A stretch of DNA of 64,000 nt, from the NCBI GenBank assembly GCA_033065855.1, contig JAVXUO010001340.1, forward strand, positions 124,001-188,000. Direction: 5' to 3'. Position numbers and translations under genes: made by a program. Under the pieces are notes generated by a model that was given only the letters and a program-made list of their open reading frames with translations, searched no databases and was not told the DNA's origin. Source of the stretch: Escallonia rubra (taxonomy: Eukaryota > Streptophyta > Magnoliopsida > Escalloniales > Escalloniaceae). Positions within the stretch are counted from its first letter, which is position 1; each line of letters starts with the position of its first letter. Positions 45,510 to 56,893 of the stretch are shown here, piece by piece.

Positions 45510-47585
45510 TAGGAATATTTTGAAATAGTATATGTAGGTCTGCCTCCGGGTCGGGGCGTGACACGAGTAGTCGGAGTGTCCCGTCTTTCTGGTAATGCCA
45601 TCCTAAACTGTGCAAGGTTAGCCTTATCCTGTGCGGCTGCTTCAACTTGATACATGTAACCATCAAAAGTTGATGCTGCATCCAATGATAAACCGTGCAT
45701 GATGTTACAAATGTGATTATATCACAGCGTCTTAGATTGCTCGAAATCAACTAAAACATTTGGCACGTAAGGAATGTGACCGTGTACTCTATTGGCTTCC
45801 TTCGTCCACCGATCCAAGATATACTCTGGAGGTATTTCACGAGCATTCTTGGCTAAAAAAACCTCAAAGCGTGTCTACAGAGTATACATTTATGCTCAAA
45901 CAGTTGACAGTTGCAATTAACAAACCCGGTCTCCATACAAACTGCTACGGTAAAATGTCTTCTGTTCTTCGGAGCCGACGAAGAGCACGGATTGGCGAAA
46001 TTCGTCACATTTGTCAAAGCATAAACCTTGAGATCTCTAGTGTATAGCTCGTGCAACTTTGTCATGCTATATTGATTCGACTTTAGTAGTTCCTCTTGAA
46101 ACTGTCTAAACATTTCCTTGGTATAGACTTGAGCCGTATGAGCCTCTAAAGGTGAAAAAACTACTATGGCTCTTTCTCTGTAAACTGTAGCCGCGTCGGC
46201 TTCTCTCTCAAGGAAAAATTGCTTGTCAAGGGCTTTATGCATCTCTAGTACGAACTCTTTTATACTTGAAGAATGACCTACGTACCAATCAAAGAATGTA
46301 TTCATACCTTCGCTTCTCGAGGTCGTAGTCATTCCGGCTGCAAAAAACTTTTTGGTGTAGGCACCGACCCACTGTGTCTTGATCTCATACAATGCTTGCA
46401 ACCATTCATGACTGTGCAAATAGTAGTCATCCATTAACTTGGCCCACCTCTCCTCGAACACGTCTACCGTCAATGATTTCTTCACACATGTATTAAAGTC
46501 ACTCTTGAATGTCGGATGGTTTGCATATACATTGTGAAGCCGTTCGGGATATTTGTTGCTTATGTGCCATGTGCACAGGCCATGGTGAGTATCTGGAAGG
46601 ACCTTAGCGATTGCATTTTTCATTGCCAGATCTTGGTTTATGATGATGGTCTTTGGAGGAATATGATACATTGCTTCAAGCCACGTTTCAAATAACCACG
46701 TAAATGACTCCTCCGTCTCATCCCTAAGCAGGGCAAATCCAATCAAGGTTGACTGATAATGGTAGTTCACCTCGATGAACGGAGCAAAAGGCACAGAGTA
46801 CTTATTTGTGCGGTATGTGGTGTCAAACGTCACTACATCGCCAAAATTTTGGCAAGCAGCTCTAGAACGGGCATCCGCCCAAAATATAGTACTAATGCGG
46901 TTCTCATCATCCAGTTGGAGACTATAAAAAAAGCCAGAATTCTCACTCTGAAGGCGCCAGAAGATATCAAGTGTAGCTTGAGAATCATTCTTACTGAAAA
47001 ACTCTCTCATCTGAGCACGAAGTTCATTTCGAAGGTCTACTTCGTTGAAGCTCAACTTGTCACCCCCCCCCCCCCCCCCTCATCCTGGCTCGAGAAAACC
47101 CTCATCATTCTAGAAGGTGGAAGTTTAGCCTCGGCCATTGTAAATATCAGTTGTCTGTGTGCCGCGCTTATTTGTCGGTGCTGATGAATTTGACCAATCT
47201 TACTAGGGGTCATCAACTGATGATTATGGCTCAACTCCACTCCCGTCACAACCCAATGGTTTTTATTTTTTCGGTGTACTGCATACACATGGGCCTTGCA
47301 GCCGGTACCCAGAAATGTGTCCCTTTTTCTTTGTCTTGTTGGCCCTTTGTCACTGATCCGAACAACCGGGGGTACATGCGGGGCTCCTCTATGACACTCA
47401 AATAGTCGGGAACAAATTTGGTCTGTATTCGTCCGTTTTCTAGTCGTCTTAATTCTAACACCGAAACCTATCATTTTCGAATATGCTCTATAGTATGCTT
47501 CAACTTCGTCCAGTGTTTGAAAAACTTGACCTTTGTAAGGTGGATCAGAATTTTCACAAAAATTATTTCCTCCAGTTGTATCCAT
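45510..47585 (-). pseudogene. FAR1-type MULE transposase, nearly full length with three lesions
   Basis: From ATG at 47,585: a FAR1 DNA-binding zinc domain (Cys in LFECHRGA, Cys in TFLGTGCKAHVYAV, His pair in LSHNH), then a MULE transposase core with Asp in VVTFDTTYRTN, Asp in INQDLAMKNAI, CTWH, Glu in TSRSEGMNTFF, and a SWIM finger (CNCQLFEHKC). Lesions: a 17-C run at 47,063-47,079 shifts the frame between the two large pieces; a T-run near 45,854 shifts it after RHALRF (the other frame continues FLAKNAREIPPEYILDRWTK); TGA at 45,722-45,724 interrupts KTL*YNHICNIMHG where Arg is expected. The C-terminal tail continues to about 45,510. Either homopolymer shift could be a sequencing error. Probably once the motor of the PMD-ULP1 MULEs. 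Confidence 0.85.
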
Positions 47586-48000
47586 ATTTATATTGAAATC
47601 TAAAAAATAAAAATTATATCATTCTCAACAAGTCATAGAATTAAATGAATTTTTTTGTAAAGAAACATAAATAAAATGGAATGACATGAAATCGAATGAA
47701 ATGAAATGAAAAAGGCAAAACTTACAATGTAGTATTGTTGCTTTCAATTGCCTCCTCCTTCAAAATAATTGCTCAAATATTAGATTTTTTGATAATATCA
47801 CCAAAGTTGGATAAACTGATTTCAAGATAGTACAAGCAAACACTAAAAGTCTGTAATGTTGGAAGAATTTTTGAGTGTTTGCTTGATAAAAAATGGGAGT
47901 TTAGGGGTTATAGAGGATGAAGAAATTGTTAGGGTTTAACAGTGAGGAAATTGGGAAGAAAAAGAAAGAGAGATATAGCCAGAAAGAAAAAGACTGATCG
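47586..48000. other. 5' flank of the transposase
   Basis: AT-rich; repeated AATGAAATGAAAT near 47,690. It may hold the leader and promoter of the transposase. No coding signal. Confidence 0.4.
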
Positions 48001-48017
48001 TGATATAAAGGGAAACC

Positions 48018-48421
48018 CCCAAACCGCTACTCTTTGCAGCGGTTGGGGCATTAATTGTGCCAGCTCGGGGTAAGTGGGGGCAGCTGAGGGGTTTATTAGG
48101 TTTTTTAATGATAGTTGTGGGGTAGCTGGGCATTAAAAAAATGGATGGATGCCAACCGCTACAAAGAGTAGCGGTTGGTCATCATTACAAAAACACTAAT
48201 AAAACTGCTACAACTGGTTTTTTTTTAAGGCTGAAAAAAAAACTGAAAAAAAAATAACATGATGCGAACCGCTACACTTAGTGGCGGTTGGGCATCATTA
48301 CAAAAAAAAAAAAATTTCACGGTCAAAATAAAAAAAAAATATGGCAATCATCACCAACCGTAACAAAGTGTAACGCTTGGTGATCATCACCAATTGCTAC
48401 ACTTCGTAGCGATTGGTGATG
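48018..48421. repeat. Hairpin array inside the composite MULE
   Basis: At least five hairpins. CCAACCGCTAC-AAAGA-GTAGCGGTTGG at 48,152-48,178 has a perfect 11-bp stem. ATCACCAATTGCTAC-ACTTC-GTAGCGATTGGTGAT at 48,386-48,420 has a 15-bp stem with one G-T pair. Others are near 48,022, 48,267 and 48,355. Confidence 0.85.
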
Positions 48422-48429
48422 ATTATTCA

Positions 48430-48765
48430 TTAAAAAATCTCAAAAGTGCTTTAAAATGCTATTTTAAGCTTCCTGAAATCATTCTTGATCTAAAAAGTAT
48501 TTTACAAAATTTTCGCCCAAAAATTCCGAACCGGTGTCCGGATCGAGCGCTTAAAAGCCCGTTCGGCCAAAAAAATAGCTAACGACTTCGGAATGGCCCA
48601 AAGTCATGGGAAATGGAACTTCCCAATATCCTAGGGTTCTCATAAAAGTTTCGCGTGAAATCGCGCTTGCTTGATATTTTAAATTACACTGCAAAGTTAT
48701 AAGGTTCCCCGTATCAGTTAACCCATTTTCCAGTCTTTGGAAAAATCTGAAATTCAAGGCATCAG
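48430..48765 (+). repeat. Fragment of the element A TIR unit
   Basis: AAAAAATCTCAAAAGTGCTT, GATCGAGCGCTTAAAAGCCC and CTGAAATTC match 7,700-8,040. It replaces the ULP1 half of copy C, pointing to recombination between a TIR unit and the gene. Confidence 0.75.
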
Positions 48766-49985
48766 GCACCTCAAAGTTCGGCCCTCGACCACTCCTGTAT
48801 GGCCGCATGTCTACAGCGGGTTTTGGTATCCCTTGTAGACAGCCAGCTTGCCTCATAGCTCGATCGGGTATCTGAAACTCACATACTTCGAAGTGAATAA
48901 GCGGCACATGAACCAAACTTGCCAGCACGTACGACACCGGAAGTTGCCAACACCACTCATCCAACTGATGCATCACCTTGCCATATGGCTGCCACGTCAC
49001 CTGGGATGCATCCAGTATCTCTAGTTCCCCCCGATAGACCTTTAGATGGTGGTGAGGGTCTACCTGTTTCCTCCGGTTGGTCGTAGGCCCCCAGACCCAC
49101 ACTCTAGGCCACGTCTCATCGGAATCATCTCGCCGCTGTGGATGACCCATGGGTAGCCTCTCGTAAGACCAAACCTGTGAATGCAAACATTATATGGAAT
49201 TAGTAATTAATCACGAATATATTGACACGTCAACCAAGAATATAAATGCTCAAACCTGTAATAGAGTCAGGCAGGCGGCAATGGACTTGGCACCCTTTCT
49301 CGTAGCTCTGTGCAGTGCTCGATATAGGTGCGCAAGGACAGCTGAACCCCATGAATACGAGTATACCTCCTCAAGCTCCTCCAAGGACACCATATACTTT
49401 GGATGCACTGTGTTTTTCGAATGCGCGGAAGTAATATAGCTCCAATAATTTACAGAAGGAATGCCTTCGTATACGTCACCAAATCGTGCGGAGTGTATTC
49501 ATCCGGTAGCACGCCATACTGCTCTCTTAACCATTTAAGTTTGATGCCGTTTGTTGTAAGAGATTCGCTTAGAATTCCCGAAAAATACTGCATAGCCATC
49601 TTTGCTATGGATGCAGACGTTTTGCTCAAAGTAATGGGTCTGCCGTGACATGGGATTCCAAGTAAATCCGACGTTCTCTAATGTAATAGTCATTTCACCA
49701 AACCGGAAGTGAAATGATTTCGTCTCGCTCCTCCATCGTTCAACTAGAGCGGAAATAAGGCAATCGTCGTGCCGAGACCAATGATGAAGATCGGTGAACA
49801 TAGATTAATTTTTGACGGTGTAATATTTGTATTTGTTCATCATTTAGTACCCACTCTTCGATGTGACTTGTACTTTGAATTTTTTCCAACACACCCCTAT
49901 CGACACTGTCAAATACGTGCCTCGCGACATGGTCACCGTCATCGTATAGGATTGATGTATCATGAGGTCCGGGGTTGAAATCCAT
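48766..49985 (-). pseudogene. PMD-ULP1 copy C, PMD half only
   Basis: Exon 1 from ATG at 49,982 (MDFNPGPHDTSILYDD) with a frameshift around 49,800 after the HRQKL motif, then MTITLENVGF and an intact YSWGSAVLAH region to about 49,256. Exon 2 runs from about 49,176 (VWSYERLPMGHPQ) to 48,766, where it joins the TIR-unit fragment within the linker. No protease domain remains. It is closer to copy A than to copy B. Confidence 0.8.
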
Positions 49986-50209
49986 ATCTCTAAGAACAAA
50001 ATATAATCGTAAACCAACTTAGCGTCCATAATATTTACATTCCAAAACTATAACTGGATCTTTAACCTTGCTTACCAACGCATTAGCAATAGTCATTATC
50101 TCATTATTTCAATGTATTAACACCATTCCTCACTTCCCACCACTCCGAACGCTTAATTACGCGAGTTCCCTAAAATTTAGCGACAACATGGCAATTTACC
50201 AATATACCC

Positions 50210-51120
50210 CCTGATGGCCGCTACACCACCAACACCTCAAAACCACTTTAAAACTACTTTTTAAATGTATTACATCAATTATATACCTAATATTTCCTCA
50301 AAAAAACTTTAAGCGGAAAGTTACCAAAACACCCCCAACTCATGCAAAATACCCCCTGGCAGCCATCGCCCCAACAAACATCTCAGAACAACTTTAAAAT
50401 AAATTTTCGGGTGTCTTACACCCCTTCCCGAATTAAAAGTCATTCTGAAAATTTTATAGAAAAAATTACCAAAATACCACCGCTGAGCGGCAAACTACCG
50501 AAATGCCCCCAGGGGTTCATTATCACCCTAACGCCCCAAATCAGCTTCAAAACAACCTTTCAGGTGTTTTACAATCATTTCTAGACTAAAAAGTCCTTTG
50601 AAAAACTTTACCGGGAAAATTACCAAAATACCCCTCTCTGGGTGGCAAATTACCAAAATGCCCCTAGCATCAGAAAATCTCAAAAGTACTTTAAAATGCT
50701 ATTTTAAGTTTCCTGAAATCATTCTTGATCTAAAAAGTATTTTACAAAATTTTCGCCCAAAAATTTCGAACCGGTATCTGGATCGAGCGCTTAAAAGCCC
50801 GTTCGGCCAAAAAAACTAGCTAACGACTTTGGAATGGCCCGAAGTCCTGGGAAATGGAACTTCCCAACATCCTATGGTTCTCATAAAAGTTTTGCGTGAA
50901 ATCGCGCTAGCTTGATATTTTAAATTACACTGCAAAGTTACAAGGTTCCCCGTATCAGTTAACCCCTTTCCAGTCTTTGGAAAAATCTGAAATTTTTCCC
51001 TGATATAGATCTTTTAAAAATAACTAAGGTCTTTTTTTTGCACTTTGAAAAAATCTAGCTCTAGCTATTTTTTATAAATTTCTGAAAAAATGTCTAATTA
51101 AATTTTCACCTTTAGCGACA
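50210..51120 (+). repeat. TIR-unit-like sequence upstream of copy C
   Basis: Several ACCAAAATACCCC motifs, then one unit homologous to 7,690-8,125 (GATCGAGCGCTTAAAAGCCC near 50,780, TGTCTAATTAA near 51,092). Confidence 0.75.
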
Positions 51121-51124
51121 ATTA

Positions 51125-51640
51125 CGTTTCGTATGCACATTAAACACACATAGTGTTACACCTTAGGAACACACAATGTCTTCTTCCTTCAACCAACCCC
51201 TCAATCCCTAATTTCAAACTCTCACAAAACACGAATTTGAGACTATGGTAAGAACAATTTAAGCATAACACAAATTAAACAATCCATTGGTAAGAACAAT
51301 TATGGTAAGAACAATTTGAAATTAACATTGAATTATAAGAAAATTCAAAATACTTACTTGTTTTAACTTGATATATTTAAAGAAAAATTCACTAATCTTC
51401 TAGCAGTTATCCACCGATCTTCTAGCGTAATTTTTTTTTGTTTATATTGTCGTGGAGATTATGTAGGTGAGATATGGAGTATGAAGAGAGTTAGTAAAGA
51501 TGATGGAGAGTGGAAGAAAGGGCTCTGTTGAGAAAGAATCGGGGAGAACGGATTATAAAGAGAGAAAAGTGAGGGAAAGAGAAGAAAGAAGACAGAGCAA
51601 AAAATAGATCCGTGAGTGAGCAGTGAGATGAGTGTAGTCA
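51125..51640 (-). other. Leader region of PMD-ULP1 copy C
   Basis: Read on the minus strand, it shares CATAATCTCCAC, ACGCTAGAAGAT(T/C)GGTGGA and AAGTAAGTATTT with 39,810-39,960 upstream of copy B, so it is the conserved 5' leader of the gene. It is now separated from the PMD exon by TIR-unit sequence. Confidence 0.55.
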
Positions 51641-51659
51641 AATGCTGTAAAAGAAAAAA

Positions 51660-52979
51660 GGGTTAATTACTCACGGCACCCCTGAGGTTTGCTTAAATTA
51701 CACACGGACCCGCCTATCTTTGTAAATTACTCACGGCACCCCTGAGGTTTGTCATTGTATTACACAAAACCCACTTCCGTTAGGGAACCGTCAAAAAAAT
51801 TTAGGGCAACACAAATTTATTATGATATACCAAAAATGCCCTTAGATCTTCCCATTTCTTTCTTCCGTGCAGAATCACCGGCGACTCCAGATTCCGGCCA
51901 AAGCACGCTAAGAAAACAAGGTGTTCATGGATCTGCGCCCAGATCTGGGTTTTTCTTCCTCTCTCTCTCTGTCCTGAGATCCAACAAAAGTACCACCATC
52001 ACAGCTATGAAACTCCACCGATCCACTACTACAGCCGCTAGGACTAACTCCACAGCATCTGGGTAGTATATGGGTCTTCTCCGATCGCCAGATTCAGGCA
52101 GCGGAGCCGAAATACCACTGCCTCCATCGCATATTTAGTCGTCACAGGCCACCGCAAAAATCACCATTTTTCAAACTACACAAAAAATAATTCAAATAAG
52201 GAGAGTTAGAGAATGAGGATGAAGGTTGTTCTCCGGTGCCGCTGGGTGAGTTCGGAGACCAACGACGCTGCTGCTAATGGCTGGTGATTCGGATTTGGAC
52301 GGAGGTGGTTAGGTTAGGGCTGTTTCCGACCATTTTGGTTGGTCGTATTCGAAGACTCTTGACCATTTCGGTTAGGTTCGGGCTGTTGCCGATTGCTACT
52401 TGTGGTTTCTTGGCCGGCGGTTGTTTCCCGGTGGTGTTGAACCTTTCCCGGCATCTTCTCGATCTTCGGTGGGTCTCTTGGTTGCGTTGCATCGTTGTTG
52501 CGTTTGGCATGGATTTACATTTGGGTCTCTTGGTTGTTGCTTCCGGCAACCATCACCCGCACTTCGCCGGTGATCGATTACTCACCTAGGCTATCATTTT
52601 CCCGGCCGACGATCTGTGTCGGCTGCCCCGCCCCCAAATCTGCGCCCAGATCTTGGTTGTCTTCGCGGAGTGGTGGTGGCCGGCACTTGTGGTTCATGGT
52701 GATGGGGGTGGTGATGGGTCATGGTGGCTACGGTTGGTGGCCCGTAGTTTCACCCGCAGTGGGTGTGCAGTCCAAAGGGTGTTGTCGGCGCGTGTGTGTG
52801 TGTGTGAGAGAGAGAGAGAGAAGGGGTAAATTAACTTGTTTATCAGGGGTATGACTGTCCTTTCATTAATTTTGTTAACTCTGTTAACAGAAAAATAGAA
52901 ATGTGTAGCTTAGTGTAATTTACAAAGATAGGCGGGTTAATTTAGGGCAAACCTCAGGGGTGCCGTGAGTAATTAACCC
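51660..52979. mobile_element. 1.3-kb MULE with a 9-bp target duplication
   Basis: Perfect flanks AAGAAAAAA at 51,651-51,659 and 52,980-52,988. Inverted ends GGGTTAATTACTCACGGCAC, then CCCCTGAGGTTTG and CGCCTATCTTTGTAAATTA, agree for about 70 bp. The interior (51,860-52,790) is GC-richer than its surroundings, with ATCTGCGCCCAGATC near both sides, and may hold captured host DNA (Pack-MULE type). No transposase. Confidence 0.85.
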
Positions 52980-53119
52980 AAGAAAAAATTGCAGAGGACT
53001 GTCCGGCCGAGCTATGAGCTGCATTGACATGCCATTTCTAGAAAAAGGACATCACGGGGGGAAAAAGGACATCACGCGACGGGACAAGGCAAAGGCAAAA
53101 GAGGACAAGAAAGGACAAA

Positions 53120-53640
53120 AAAAAATACCAACCGCACCAAAGTGTTGCGGTTGGCATTAAAAACATGGGGGCCATGCTATGAAATGGAGAGAAATGGAAA
53201 AAAAATTAAAAAATTTAATTTGCAACAGGACATGAAAGGACAAAAAAAATACCAACTGCACCAAAGTGTTGCAGGTGCCATTAAAAACATGTACTCCATG
53301 CTACGAAATGGAGAGAAATGAAAAAAAAATTTAATTTAAATTTGCAGCAGGACAAGAAAGGACAAAAAAAAATACCAACCGCACCAAAGTGTTGCGGTTG
53401 GCATTAAAAAATGTGGGCTACAAAATGGAGATAAATGGAAAAAAAAAATTGCAATGATGACCAACCGCAACAAAGTGTTGCGGTTGGGGATGTTGGCCGA
53501 CCGCTACACTTTGTTGCAGTTGGGTGTGGTCCCGTGGGCCCCCAACCGCTAGTCTTTCTTGCGGTTGGGGTTTTTTTTCCCCGGCAGGGCATTATTGTCA
53601 AATTTTGCAACCGCATGAAAGAGCAGCAGTTGTAACTTTT
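53120..53640. repeat. Hairpin array, right end of the composite MULE
   Basis: CCAACCGCAACA-AAG-TGTTGCGGTTGG at 53,461-53,487 is a perfect 12-bp stem. CCAACCGCACCAAAGTG with TTGCGGTTGG occurs near 53,128 and 53,376, a decayed one near 53,252, and CCAACCGCTAG/TTGCGGTTGG near 53,541. Direct repeats of GGACAAGAAAGGACAAAAAA accompany them. Confidence 0.85.
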
Positions 53641-53744
53641 TCAAGAAAAAAAAAACACATCTGAGCCTTCCACGAGTACACGTGGACGACAAGATTTATC
53701 GTGGAGAAATAACAATTTTTCCACCGGTAGACAGGGATCGGCTC

Positions 53745-53754
<10 letters not shown>

Positions 53755-53787
<33 letters not shown>
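53755..53787. repeat. (AC)n microsatellite at the right end of the composite MULE
   Basis: TATATATACACAC onward, about 16 AC units, directly outside the terminal GGCTCCC. Confidence 0.9.
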
Positions 53788-53789
<2 letters not shown>

Positions 53790-53790
<1 letters not shown>

Positions 53791-54503
53791 TAGTAAGGGT
53801 TATATAGTGATTTGAAATAAGAATATGGTAAATCTTGGTTAAAAATTAATTAAATTTTAATCAATACGGCTATTATAATTAAACAATAATAAAAAACAGT
53901 TGTTAACTGCTAATCAAATAGTAAAAATATAAAAATTTCATTACCCAAAACATAATCTTACTTTCAAACCTGAATTTTTCACGTTAGATTTAATTAATAT
54001 CAAGTGTTTATATCGGAGTTGTCTATGGTCCTGTATTATATTTTGATGGCGTATATATGTCTAGAAAGTGAAATTGAGAAGAAGTTTGAATTATAATTAA
54101 ATTGTATTACGAAAGTTCAATATTCAACCCGAAAAGGATTGTAGAACAACGTTTATAAGATGAAATGGGTTAGGAACTTCAATGTTGCATCTTTAAAACC
54201 AAGAATCAATCAAGCTCGAGAGATCTATCAGGACACATATAGAAACTGAACTGCTTAAGTAACAAATTTAATAACCCTAACTTTCAGTGATCTTTCCAAA
54301 GTTTTTCTATCATTCACTTTCAGAGTTTTGTCACTTTTTTCCTGCAAGCATCACTATTAAAGTTCAAAATATCATCACTTATGATTTTTAGTATCATTCA
54401 TTATCTATCATGTTTCTTTCTACCCAGTTATGGCCATTTCTTGTAGCGATGATTATTGGGGGGTCAAAATATCCCTTGCAGTTTTTGATAAGAATCTATT
54501 CTA
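53790..54503. other. AT-rich intergenic DNA
   Basis: Nothing recognisable on either strand. Confidence 0.4.
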
Positions 54504-54799
54504 TAACTCCCTCAGTCCAAAAAAAATGATAATTTTTTTTGGACTGTCCTAAAAAAATTGATCAGTTTTAAAATTAAAAAAAAAAATTTAGCTCTTTTTA
54601 CGTGCTTACCCTTTGTAGACATTTTTTTATTCTACTTCTATCTCCACATTTAGTCGTTCACTAGCCCATTTTTCTCTACTGAATCAATTATGTCCTGCCC
54701 TCTCTATTTTGAAATAGAATGAGAAACTCATAAAATAAGACTTATATCTTAAATAAATGTGCGTCCAATATGATCAAATAATTTGGGACGAAGGGAGTA
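54504..54799. mobile_element. Stowaway-like MITE
   Basis: CTCCCTCAGTCC at the left and GGGACGAAGGGAG at the right, inside TA dinucleotides; about 0.3 kb, AT-rich, no ORF. Confidence 0.65.
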
Positions 54800-55363
54800 T
54801 AAGTTTCATGTATCTCTTATTTTAAGATTAAAGTACAAAGCAAGTCTTTTTTAACTTTTTCTATCTTTAAGTTTCAACATTTGAGTACAATTTGTCTAAA
54901 ACGACGCTTAATCTTAATTATACTTTCTTTTTTCTACTTTTCAATTAAATATCTATAGTGTAGTCTAAGTTTCTCTTGATAGTGTACTCTAAAACTCTCT
55001 TTTATATTTATCTAGCATGACCTTGTAGTAGTAAAATAAGGGTATTAATTTAATTGTAGATGTAATTTAGCATATTTTTAAGATTTTTATTTTTAACACA
55101 GACTTTATCTACTCATCTAAAAAATTTATATACATATGTGTCTGTGTGTGTCCTTTTGAAATCCATACTACAAAATGTACGTGTGAAGTTGATATCAGAT
55201 AGTGGTAATGAACTAAATAACTTCAATAATGTTCACAAACCTACGTTTTTCATCCTATATTTATATAAACGCATTACAGTTTTAATATAGATAAAAATTC
55301 AACAAGAGTTCATAAAGTTTAATTTATAACCCAGATCATTCAATAAATAAAAACTTGTATCAT
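54800..55363. other. AT-rich intergenic DNA
   Basis: No gene or repeat recognised. Confidence 0.4.
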
Positions 55364-55370
55364 TAATATA

Positions 55371-56828
55371 AGGGAAAATTACGTAAAATACCCTCGTGGT
55401 TTGGGCCATTTGCAAAAAGACCCCTCTTGTTACAAAAGTTGCAAATAAACGCCTACTATTGCAAAAGTGTTGCAACCAACGGTTTTCGTAACGAGATGAA
55501 TAAATTGTCCAAAATACCCCTGTATATAAATCAAAAGTCTCGAGCAGAGAAGCGGCGCCACCACCCCAGCCACACCGTCGCCGCCTGCCCTTCATCAACA
55601 CAAGCCCAAGCCCTCTCTCTCTTTGTCTCATAACCACGCAGCCCCTACCACCACCACGCAGCCCCTACCACCATCACCCAGCCATGCTCGTCATTTCCAC
55701 AGATCCGATTTACCCAAATGAATTTGAGCTCAAAGATTAGGCAATTAGACAAAGGGGTTGTGCGATTTGGGCGGTTGAAACCCTAGATCTTGGTTTTCAA
55801 ATCGCATTGTGCGATTGAAACCCTAAATCTGCAATTTGGGTAAATCAGATCTGGGTTTGGGCGAGGTTGTGCGATTAGGGTTCGAATTGTCGGTGGCTGA
55901 TGACGGAATTGGGGCCGTAGTTGGTGGCGGCGGGTTTGGATAGTGGTGGCATAAAGGGGGCGGTGGTGGCAAAAATGCGCGGTGGTGGTGGATGGGGATT
56001 GGTGATGGTGGCGGCAAGGATTTTGGCTTGAGGGGGCTGATGGCGGTAGGCAATTGGGTGGAGCAGGCGACGATAGCGGCAGGCAATCAGGAGAGAAGAA
56101 GAAATATAGGGTATTTTTGTCATTTTGTTGAATTAATCTCTACCAAACGCATTATTGAGGAGCGTAGTTGGTGGCGGCGGGTTGGTGGAGCGTAGTTGTC
56201 ATTTTTGTCATCCAAACCCGTAGTTGGTGGCGCCGGGTTTGGATGACGCAAATGGTGGCGCCGGTTATGGGTGTTGGTGGCGGCGGAATTGGATGACGCA
56301 GATGGTGGCGCCGGTTATGGGTGGCAGACGAGGTGGTAGAGGCGGGATATGAAGTGACTTACATCGACGGTGCACGGCGACGGGGCTGGCAATGGCGCAC
56401 GGCGACGGGGCGGGGTGGCGGCAGAGAACGGCACAAGGCTGGGTAGTGGCATAAAGGGGGCGGTGGTGGCAGAAATGCGCGGTGGTGGTGGATGGGGATT
56501 GGTGATGGTGGCGGCAAGGATTTTGGCTTGAGGGGGCTGATGGCGGCAGGCAATTGGGTGGAGCAGGCGACGGCAGCGGCAGCGGCAGCGGCAGCGGCAG
56601 GCAATCGGGAGAGAAGAAGAAATATAGGGTATTTTTGTCATTTTGTTGAATTAATCTGTACCAAACGCATTATTGAAGAGCGTGAATATCACGTGCCGTT
56701 AGTTTGAACGAATTTTTTGACGGTTGCAACATTTTTGCAATCATAGGTGTTTATTTGCAATTTTCGTATCAGGATGGATCTTTTTGCAACTAACCCAAAC
56801 CACAGGGGTATTTTACGCAATTTTTCCT
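55371..56828. mobile_element. 1.46-kb TIR element, MULE-like
   Basis: AGGGAAAATTACGTAAAATA and the inverted right end AGGAAAAATTGCGTAAAATA continue to agree (GTGGTTTGGG, TTGCAAAAAGA, TTGCAAATAAAC, TGTTGCAACC) for about 105 bp. TAATATA flanks both ends (55,364-55,370 and 56,829-56,835), shorter than the 9 bp usual for MULEs. GGTGGTGGCGGC-rich interior. Confidence 0.7.
55945..56690. repeat. Internal duplication with a GGCAGC expansion
   Basis: About 220 bp from GGCATAAAGGGGGCGGTGG (55,949) recur from 56,450. The second copy has GGCAGC repeated about five times (56,570-56,600) where the first reads GATAGCGGCAGGC. Between them lie short GGTGGCGCCGG direct repeats. Confidence 0.85.
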
Positions 56829-56893
56829 TAATATAAAAAGAAGAAAAAGCATATTACCTATGGCATAAGGTTTTGAGAGTTAAGAAAATTATA

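Larger units (their letters stand above)
39427..53746. mobile_element. Composite MULE block with two PMD-ULP1 copies and a FAR1 transposase
   Basis: Left end GGTAGCCGATCCCTATCTAC; the inverted right end GGGAGCCGATCCCTGTCTAC, both followed by a GTCCACGTGTACTCGTG motif. These ends resemble element A (GGGGTTCGATACACATCGAC). Between them are copy B (+), the transposase (-), copy C (-), fragments of the element A TIR unit and later insertions. No clear target duplication is visible. The block is best explained as two related elements in opposite orientation, fused and partly deleted. Confidence 0.6.

Noticed and set aside
55823-56641. Pro/His/Ala-rich frames on the minus strand
   Set aside because: GGTGGTGGC-type repeats inside a TIR element; duplicated with the element and without a domain.
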